Source of the DNA: Acidobacteriota bacterium | GTDB lineage: Bacteria; Acidobacteriota; Blastocatellia; Pyrinomonadales; Pyrinomonadaceae | NCBI GenBank assembly: GCA_019639135.1 | Contig: JAHBSL010000006.1 | Location: 1-64,000 of the forward strand | Direction of reading: 5' to 3' | Length of the DNA stretch: 64,000 bases | Position numbers and translations under genes: made by a program | Notes under the pieces: model-generated | What the model saw: the letters and a program-made list of their open reading frames with translations, nothing else | Told to the model about the DNA's origin: nothing | The model's database searches: none | Part shown: one piece after another, positions 58,908 to 64,000 of the stretch | Layout: each line of letters starts with the position of its first letter | How positions within the stretch are numbered: the stretch's first letter is position 1

Positions 58908-59978
58908 ATGAATAAGAAAATGAACCGATATCTTTCCGCAGTATTGTCAGCAGTCGTAATGTTCGCGGCTGCCGGTATGGCCCTTGCTCAGGAAACCGAA
59001 GAGCGAGTGATCGATGAGGTAATCGCTCAGGTGAACGACGGCGTCATCACGCTTTCGCGGGTAAAACGCGAGATGAAGTCGTTGGTCGAGGCCGGGGTCG
59101 AGCAAGGCAAGACCCGCGAGGCCGCCGAGCAGGAGCTCGCCGGCAAGAAGGGCGAACTGATCGCCAGCCTGATCAATGAAGAATTGATCCTTCAGCGCGG
59201 CAAGGAACTTAATATCGACCGTGATGTAGAGCAATCGGTCAACCAGCGTTTTCTCCAGATAATGGAGCAAAACAAACTGAAGACGCTCGATGCTCTTTTT
59301 GCCGAAATGCGGCGGAATAATGTTGACCCGGATGAGATCCGCGAAATGTGGCGTCGGCAGATCACACGCGAATTCGTCATCCAGCAGGACGTTCAGCGAA
59401 AGGTCTATTGGGAAGCAACCCCGCGAGAACTCCAGGAATATTTCAACAAGAATAAGGCTCGTTTTACGAAGCCGGAGACCGTAACGCTCAGTGAGATCTT
59501 CCTTGGCTTTGCCGGACGTTCCGAAGGCTCGGTCCGTCAGCGTGCGGCGGAATTAGTCCAGCAGCTTCGCGGCGGAGCCGATTTCCTGAAGCTTGTTGCG
59601 GAGAATTCGGACCGTCCAAATGCAGCAACCAGCGGCGGCAAGCTCGAGGAATACGACGTCGCGGAGCTTGACGAGAAATTTGCCAAGGCGATCGCAGGTA
59701 AGAAGGTCGGCGAATACTCCGACCCGATCGAGATAGATCAGATCGGCGTAGTAATACTTCGGGTCGATGCCCGCTCGGCGGCAAGCAATGAGAGCCGCTT
59801 CGATGAGAATGCGGTCCGAATGGCGATCCTCCAGGAGAAGCTTCCCGAGGCGAACAAAAAGTTCTTTGCGAAGCTCCGCGAGGATGCTTACATAAAGATC
59901 AACGATTCGTATCGGCCCGAGGTTGCTCCGATCCTTTTTGCCGAGGAACGCTCGAACACGAAATCGGACAATCAATAG
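58908..59978 (+). CDS. SurA-like periplasmic peptidyl-prolyl isomerase
   Basis: A 356-residue chaperone/foldase. The signal peptide is about residues 1-27, ending in ALAQE. The SurA N-terminal helical domain covers about 35-170 (IAQVNDGVITLSRVKREMK, LINEELILQRGKELNID). One parvulin-type PPIC domain covers about 190-290 (VTLSEIFLGF, ADFLKLVAENSDRPNAATSGGKL). Classical SurA has two parvulin domains; here only one is present. It would help outer-membrane protein folding, matching the many barrel proteins in this window. The frame back to 58698 overlaps mfd and is rejected. Confidence 0.9.
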   Translation: MNKKMNRYLSAVLSAVVMFAAAGMALAQETEERVIDEVIAQVNDGVITLSRVKREMKSLVEAGVEQGKTREAAEQELAGKKGELIASLINEELILQRGKELNIDRDVEQSVNQRFLQIMEQNKLKTLDALFAEMRRNNVDPDEIREMWRRQITREFVIQQDVQRKVYWEATPRELQEYFNKNKARFTKPETVTLSEIFLGFAGRSEGSVRQRAAELVQQLRGGADFLKLVAENSDRPNAATSGGKLEEYDVAELDEKFAKAIAGKKVGEYSDPIEIDQIGVVILRVDARSAASNESRFDENAVRMAILQEKLPEANKKFFAKLREDAYIKINDSYRPEVAPILFAEERSNTKSDNQ

Positions 59979-60036
59979 GAATTCACTTGACCTGGTACAA
60001 TAGCGGCGTCCAACTGGACGCCCTTATTTTTTTGCT

Positions 60037-60312
60037 ATGAGGCTTGATGTTTACCTGAAAGCAAGTCGGCTGGTGCTTCGCCGGCCGCTGGTGAAGGAAC
60101 TCTGCGAGGCGGGCAAGATACTCGTAAATGATTCAACAACAAAGCCGGGAAAGGATATCCGCATCGGCGACCGTATAACCGTTATCCGCACCAACGCACG
60201 GATCGAGGTTGAAGTGGCCGCATTTCCCGCCGCAAAGCAGGTCGCAAAAGCAGATGCCTCGGCTCTTTACAGGGTCATCAGCGAATCATCGGGCGACGAC
60301 GAACTACTTTAG
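60037..60312 (+). CDS. S4-domain RNA-binding protein (RqcP/Hsp15-like)
   Basis: A 91-residue protein that is almost only an S4 RNA-binding domain (RLDVYLKASRLVLRRPLVKELCEAGKILVNDST and KPGKDIRIGDRIT). Such proteins act in ribosome-associated quality control or bind free 50S subunits with nascent chains. Assignment between RqcP and Hsp15 type is open. Its end overlaps the convergent gene by 9 bases. Confidence 0.87.
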   Translation: MRLDVYLKASRLVLRRPLVKELCEAGKILVNDSTTKPGKDIRIGDRITVIRTNARIEVEVAAFPAAKQVAKADASALYRVISESSGDDELL

Positions 60313-60771
60313 GATCGCCGTGATCGCGTTCGAATAGATTTCAACACGGCGTTTGGCCCGCTTCACATCCGGATGCTCTTCTTTGTAGGTCTTAAGCAGC
60401 ACCCAGAGATCGGTCGAAAGCTCAGCCCGCTTGACCAGCAACTTCCCCAAGGCAAGGGTCAGCTTGCCGGACTGTTCGGCGGGAACTTTGCGAAGATTCT
60501 CGATCTCGGCATTTAATAGCCCCACCTCATGTTTTAGATTTACGACCCGCGGAAACTCGTCGGTGTACTCGATCAAGAGGCCCTCCAATTCAGCTTCAAG
60601 CTCGACCTTTCTCAGCAGCACTTCGGCAAAGGCCGGGGTCGCAGACGCAGTGACGTTGACCTCCTGACCCTGTTGGGCCGCGTTCTTGCGATTTTGTGCT
60701 AAGGTCTCGTTCGCTGTCGCGATGAACGCCAAGCATAGGAAAAGCGAGAGGACTATGAATCGAGGTATCAT
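60304..60771 (-). CDS. Exported helical protein of unknown function
   Basis: A 155-residue protein, family not recognised. The signal peptide is about residues 1-25 (FIVLSLFLCLAFIATANETLAQ). The mature part is a predicted long coiled coil with heptad-like Leu/Glu/Lys spacing (VLLRKVELEAELEGLLIEY, LGKLLVKRAELSTDLWVLLKTYKEEHPDVKRAKRRVE). The repeated EEHPDV/DEFPRVV pattern resembles helical-hairpin segments of periplasmic adaptor proteins. The ATG at 60771 is chosen because the frame to 60807 overlaps dusB. Confidence 0.7.
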   Translation of the reverse strand: MIPRFIVLSLFLCLAFIATANETLAQNRKNAAQQGQEVNVTASATPAFAEVLLRKVELEAELEGLLIEYTDEFPRVVNLKHEVGLLNAEIENLRKVPAEQSGKLTLALGKLLVKRAELSTDLWVLLKTYKEEHPDVKRAKRRVEIYSNAITAILK

Positions 60772-60803
60772 AAACTCAAAAAGCGATAGCTTGAACCGTT
60801 GCG

Positions 60804-61868
60804 TCAAATTGCCGCGGCAACTGTCGAAGCCGACTCACACGAAGCGAACTCCAGATCTGTATCGGCACTTGACTCTTCAGATCGGACCCGATCACCATTG
60901 AGTCCGGTAAAATAGGCTTCAATGTTATCGAGTATCTCCTGCTCGGAATGCGAATGGTAAAGCGTCTGCCTGAACACGGCTCCGCCCGGCAGCCCTTTGG
61001 TAAATTGGCCCGCAAGCTGCTTCATCTTGCCGAGTGCAACTATCTCAGGCATCTCGCCAAGGCACATCTCAAAGAACTCGAGCAGAACGGCCTTCTTTTC
61101 CGCGAGATCGGGCTGATAGGGATCGCGGCCTGCAAGCACATCCTCAAACTGCCGAAAGATCCAGGGGTTCTGCATCGCACCACGTCCGATCAGGATGCCA
61201 TTGACACCCGATTCACGCCATTTTTCCATTCCATAATCGATCGACGTGATGTCGCCGTTGCCTGAAACAGGGATCGAGACCGCTTCCTTGACCTGCCGGA
61301 TCAGATCCCAATTGGCGAGGCCCTTGTAGCCCTGTTCGCGGGTCCGACCGTGGACCTGAATGTGCTCAACGCCACATTGCTCGGCCATTTTTGCAACATC
61401 GACCACGTTGATGCTCGAATCGGAATAGCCGGTCCTGAGCTTAAGGGTCAGAGGTATCGAGATCGCCCGCTTGATCGCCCTAAGTATATCCTCAAGCCGA
61501 TCCGGTTCGCGAAGCAGGCCGGAGCCGCCGCCGTTCTTCACGACCTTGGGAGCCGGGCAGCCGCAATTGACGTCCAAAATGTCCGCACCGACCTCTTCGG
61601 CCATTTCGGCTCCCATCGCCATCCGCTCCGGCCGCCCGCCAAAGATCTGGACGGCAAACGGCCGCTCTTCCTCGTCGAACCGCATTTGCCGCTTTGATTT
61701 GGGATTTCCACGGGTCAACCCCTCGACCGAGATGAACTCAGAGACCACAAGTCCGACGCCGCCGCGCCGCTTGATCAGCCGCCGGAAGACGTAGTCCGTC
61801 ACGCCCGCCATCGGTGAAAGGATAAGCGGCGGGTCGATCGCGATGTCTCTGACGAAAAAGGGCTTCAT
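60804..61868 (-). CDS. dusB: tRNA-dihydrouridine synthase
   Basis: A flavoenzyme of about 354 residues that reduces uridine in the tRNA D-loop. The FMN barrel starts with LILSPMAGVTDYVFRRL. The catalytic cysteine is in VNCGCPAPKVVKNGGGSGLL, and VHGRTREQGYKG and PVSGNGDI complete the active site. The C-terminal helical domain contains GLPGGAVFR and a 25-residue acidic tail. An upstream GTG at 61877 is an alternative start. DusB rather than DusA/C is assigned from the CGCP-KV..GAGS-like block. Confidence 0.92.
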   Translation of the reverse strand: MKPFFVRDIAIDPPLILSPMAGVTDYVFRRLIKRRGGVGLVVSEFISVEGLTRGNPKSKRQMRFDEEERPFAVQIFGGRPERMAMGAEMAEEVGADILDVNCGCPAPKVVKNGGGSGLLREPDRLEDILRAIKRAISIPLTLKLRTGYSDSSINVVDVAKMAEQCGVEHIQVHGRTREQGYKGLANWDLIRQVKEAVSIPVSGNGDITSIDYGMEKWRESGVNGILIGRGAMQNPWIFRQFEDVLAGRDPYQPDLAEKKAVLLEFFEMCLGEMPEIVALGKMKQLAGQFTKGLPGGAVFRQTLYHSHSEQEILDNIEAYFTGLNGDRVRSEESSADTDLEFASCESASTVAAAI

Positions 61869-61956
61869 TGCCTGCACTCGGCCGAATCTCAGCCTAAACG
61901 ATAAATATAACCAATCTCCGGCCGCTTTTCACTATCTAGCTTTCGGAAAAAGACGA

Positions 61957-61981
61957 AGCCGGCATTGGAATATGGCCGGCT
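61957..61981 (-). terminator. Hairpin after the 62009 gene
   Basis: AGCCGGC at 61957-61963 pairs with GCCGGCT at 61975-61981. On the minus strand a T-rich tract follows after a few bases. Confidence 0.6.
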
Positions 61982-62008
61982 ATCCTCATTGTTCTCTTGA
62001 GCTGACGA

Positions 62009-62653
62009 TCAAAGCACCTTCCGGTCGCGGGCGGTCGAGATCATATTGTTCCATTCGGCTCCGACCGCAGTGCGATAAAGCCGGATCTCATAGACCTGAG
62101 ATATCCGCTCATTCCCGCCGACGTCATTTGTTCGTTCCCTATAGACGGCCGTCACATTGAACGAAACCGAGTTCGGGTTATGCCAAACGAAATTGGGCGT
62201 CTCGGAAAGCCCGATCGATTCCACCTTGCCGATCACACGGTTATACCGATAATTCCCCATGAACTTCTCAAGCCCAAACCTTTCGATCAACGCGTTCACA
62301 TCCGCATTCGTCGGGTTCGGTATGCCTTCATATTCGTTCGAGGTGATAAAGGTCCGCCAGAAAGTGTAGCGGCTGCCGACGATATCATAGGAAGCGGTTC
62401 CGGTGACTATCACGTTCACCTTTGGATCATCCGTTCGAACTTTGGCGGTAAAGTTCCGCGACCAAATATATTTGCTGTAGGTCGAACTCCATTCCCGCTT
62501 GCCCGGGCCGCGAAATGTCACCGAAATGGTCTTCGGCCCGGAGATGTCGCGCTTGATCTGCGCATCGGTCGGCTGTGCGTTGGCCTCAGCCGAAAAAGCC
62601 GCAAATGCAAAAAGAATTGCCAGAACGCTAATTACAGGTCTTACAAATTTCAC
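62009..62653 (-). CDS. Exported protein of unknown function
   Basis: A 214-residue protein. The signal peptide is residues 1-26 (ILFAFAAFSAEANAQ). The mature part is beta-rich with many aromatic residues (FWRTFITSNEYEGIPNP, YNRVIGKVESIGLSETPNFVW) and no cysteines; the family is not recognised. aggagg before the ATG marks a well-translated gene. A two-helix membrane protein gene lies 18 bases upstream on the same strand, suggesting co-transcription. Confidence 0.78.
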   Translation of the reverse strand: MKFVRPVISVLAILFAFAAFSAEANAQPTDAQIKRDISGPKTISVTFRGPGKREWSSTYSKYIWSRNFTAKVRTDDPKVNVIVTGTASYDIVGSRYTFWRTFITSNEYEGIPNPTNADVNALIERFGLEKFMGNYRYNRVIGKVESIGLSETPNFVWHNPNSVSFNVTAVYRERTNDVGGNERISQVYEIRLYRTAVGAEWNNMISTARDRKVL

Positions 62654-62671
62654 TCTTTCCTCCTTGTTTTT

Positions 62672-62896
62672 CTACGGTTGTTTCTTCCTTTTCCCGACGA
62701 CCAGCAGTACGACACCGATCACCAAGATAAAGAAGGAGACTATAAGCACCAGCACGCCGGGGATTATCCCAAGTGCTGCCTCTTCCCAATTCACTCGCCC
62801 GCTCGTAAGCTCCGGCAGAAGAGCCGAGACCACGGCAACGCCGAACCCGAGCAAGACACCAAGTACACCTAGAACGATGACCACCTTTGCGAGCAT
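62672..62896 (-). CDS. Small two-helix membrane protein
   Basis: A 74-residue protein with two hydrophobic helices (residues 3-26 and 40-68) and a basic end KRKKQP. No family is recognised. ggagg lies 8 bases before the ATG at 62896, which decides against the longer frame to 62968. It is probably co-transcribed with the exported protein at 62009. Confidence 0.65.
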   Translation of the reverse strand: MLAKVVIVLGVLGVLLGFGVAVVSALLPELTSGRVNWEEAALGIIPGVLVLIVSFFILVIGVVLLVVGKRKKQP

Positions 62897-63034
62897 ACAA
62901 ATTTTCCTCCGAAAACCGGGATCGAACGGGGCTAGCCCATGAACGGGGAGACAGGAAAATAATACCATAAACCGCCAATGTCACCTGCTTTTCCCGCATA
63001 TGAACCAGAGCAGGAAGATTTAACATTCCGGCGA

Positions 63035-63063
63035 TTGTTTCCATAACCATAGAGGCATATAAT
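63035..63063 (+). promoter_or_regulatory. Promoter of the TonB-dependent receptor gene
   Basis: TTGTTT at 63035-63040, a 17-base spacer and a perfect TATAAT at 63058-63063. The leader to the start codon is about 115 bases. Confidence 0.65.
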
Positions 63064-63182
63064 CGCGCGGATTACAAAACTGTTAACGGTCGCCGACGCC
63101 GAAGAATGCCGGCAAAGAAATTTACACGATCGATCCGACCGGGCCGCGATCCTGCAACCCGGCCGCTTCGCGAGGACAACAA

Positions 63183-64000
63183 ATGATCACATTCAAACGA
63201 ACCCTTTCGATTATTTTTCTCGCGGCCTGCCTCACCACTACGGCCCTCGCTCAATCGCAAGCCACCACCGGTACGATACAGGGTACCGTTCTTGACCCGA
63301 ACGGAGCCGCCGTTCCGGGAGCTGTTATCACTCTCAAGAATGCAGCGACCGGGTTCGAGCGCTCGGTCAGCTCGAACTCGGATGGATTTTTTACTGCTCC
63401 GCTGCTCCCGCTCGGGCGATATCAAGTTGCAACTAGCGCCAGCGGTTTCGGCCGCTCGATTCTTGAGAACGTCGAGGTAAATATCGGCCAGACCCTGAAC
63501 CTTCGCATCGAGCTCAAGGTCGGGCAGACCGAGGAAACGGTCGATGTTTCCGCGGAGTCCGAAAGCGTTGAGATCGCCCGGACCGAGCTTTCGACTCAGC
63601 TCAATCAGCGTTCGGTCGAAAACCTGCCGATCAACCGCCGTGATTTCTCGCGGTTCGCATTGCTGACACCGGGCGTCTCGATCGTCCAAGGCCCTGACGG
63701 CGACGAGATCACGATCAACGGACAGAAGGGCATTCAGAATAACGTCTCGATCGACGGTTCGGACGCAAACAACCCTTTCTTTGGCGAGCAGCGTGGCGGT
63801 CAGCGACCGGCGTTCACGATCAGCCTTGAATCGGTCAAGGAATTTCAGGTCGTCCCGGTCGGTGCTTCCGCCGAGTTTGGGCGAAGTTCGGGCGGCTTTA
63901 TTAACGTTGTTACAAAATCGGGAACCAACGAATTTTCGGGTGCGGCATTTCTCTTCTTTCGCAATCAGAATCTCTCCAGCCAGAATCCCGACGCCGTGGA
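63183..64000 (+). CDS. TonB-dependent receptor with carboxypeptidase-regulatory domain (5' part)
   Basis: An open frame running off the window edge; 272 codons are visible. The signal peptide is about residues 1-25 (LAACLTTTALAQ). A carboxypeptidase-regulatory-like beta-sandwich (TTGTIQGTVLDPNGAAVPG) covers about 28-115. A plug domain starts with ENLPINRRDFSRFALLTPGV and includes NNVSIDGSDANNP and GRSSGGFINVVTKSGTNEFSG. This Oar-like architecture belongs to the large acidobacterial outer-membrane receptors that take up oligosaccharides or other nutrients. gaggac lies 9 bases before the ATG. Confidence 0.92.
   Translation, partial: MITFKRTLSIIFLAACLTTTALAQSQATTGTIQGTVLDPNGAAVPGAVITLKNAATGFERSVSSNSDGFFTAPLLPLGRYQVATSASGFGRSILENVEVNIGQTLNLRIELKVGQTEETVDVSAESESVEIARTELSTQLNQRSVENLPINRRDFSRFALLTPGVSIVQGPDGDEITINGQKGIQNNVSIDGSDANNPFFGEQRGGQRPAFTISLESVKEFQVVPVGASAEFGRSSGGFINVVTKSGTNEFSGAAFLFFRNQNLSSQNPDAV

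Overview
The window is ordinary chromosomal DNA from a Gram-negative heterotroph with moderately high GC. It most likely belongs to the Acidobacteriota (Blastocatellia/Pyrinomonadaceae-like). That placement is an inference from the gene families: a TonB receptor with an N-terminal carboxypeptidase-regulatory domain, DUF5916 and DUF4097 surface proteins, a Ser/Thr-kinase-like TonB/TPR pair, MsrPQ, and a haloarchaeal-type glucose dehydrogenase beside a GH63 glucosidase. No rRNA, tRNA, CRISPR array or prophage was recognised.

Layout. 1-9.4 kb: glutathione peroxidase, ThpR, a decayed IS1182-type transposase, an intramembrane protease with CBS domains, RarA, a TetR regulator with a palindromic operator and an S41 peptidase, a cyclic-phosphate receiver protein, a DnaC-like ATPase, and MsrPQ methionine sulfoxide repair. 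9.8-15.9 kb: a membrane-anchored pseudokinase followed by a TPR/TonB protein, then deoC-rpiB, both with N-terminal extensions resembling microcompartment targeting peptides, then hpt. 16-20.6 kb: the ribosome/translation block rplU-rpmA, then a roughly 500-nt unassigned structured RNA locus with its own promoter and terminator, then obgE-nadD-rsfS-rlmH-dksA-like. 20.6-27.9 kb: citrate synthase and three exported or surface proteins, all on the minus strand.

28.2-36 kb is a plus-strand run: PHP-domain protein, GT4 glycosyltransferase, membrane protein, GT4 glycosyltransferase, FtsX-type permease, and BtaA/BtaB, the two enzymes that make the phosphorus-free betaine lipid DGTS. It reads as a membrane-lipid or glycolipid locus. 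36.4-45.8 kb is minus strand: glucose dehydrogenase with a GH63 glucosidase, then aquaporin, GMC oxidoreductase, VOC protein and YHS lipoprotein, and a subtilase fused to a glycogen-binding (AMPK/CBM48-like) domain. 45.9-49.3 kb holds two ECF sigma systems flanking a type II NADH dehydrogenase.

49.3-54.2 kb: an EamA transporter, a methyltransferase, a RAYT/IS200-type transposase framed by two inverted three-hairpin repeats, and a lysyl-tRNA synthetase carrying about 100 extra residues encoded by conspicuously AT-richer DNA. 54.3-64 kb: MscS channel, Mfd, a SurA-like PPIase, an S4-domain protein, DusB, small exported or membrane proteins, and the start of a TonB-dependent receptor cut by the window edge.

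The strongest leads for new biology are the structured RNA between rpmA and obgE, the RAYT repeat architecture, the low-GC insertion in LysRS, the DeoC/RpiB pair with encapsulation-like helices, the subtilase-CBM fusion and the pseudokinase. All readings are by eye from the sequence. Family assignments rest on recognised motifs, not on searches.
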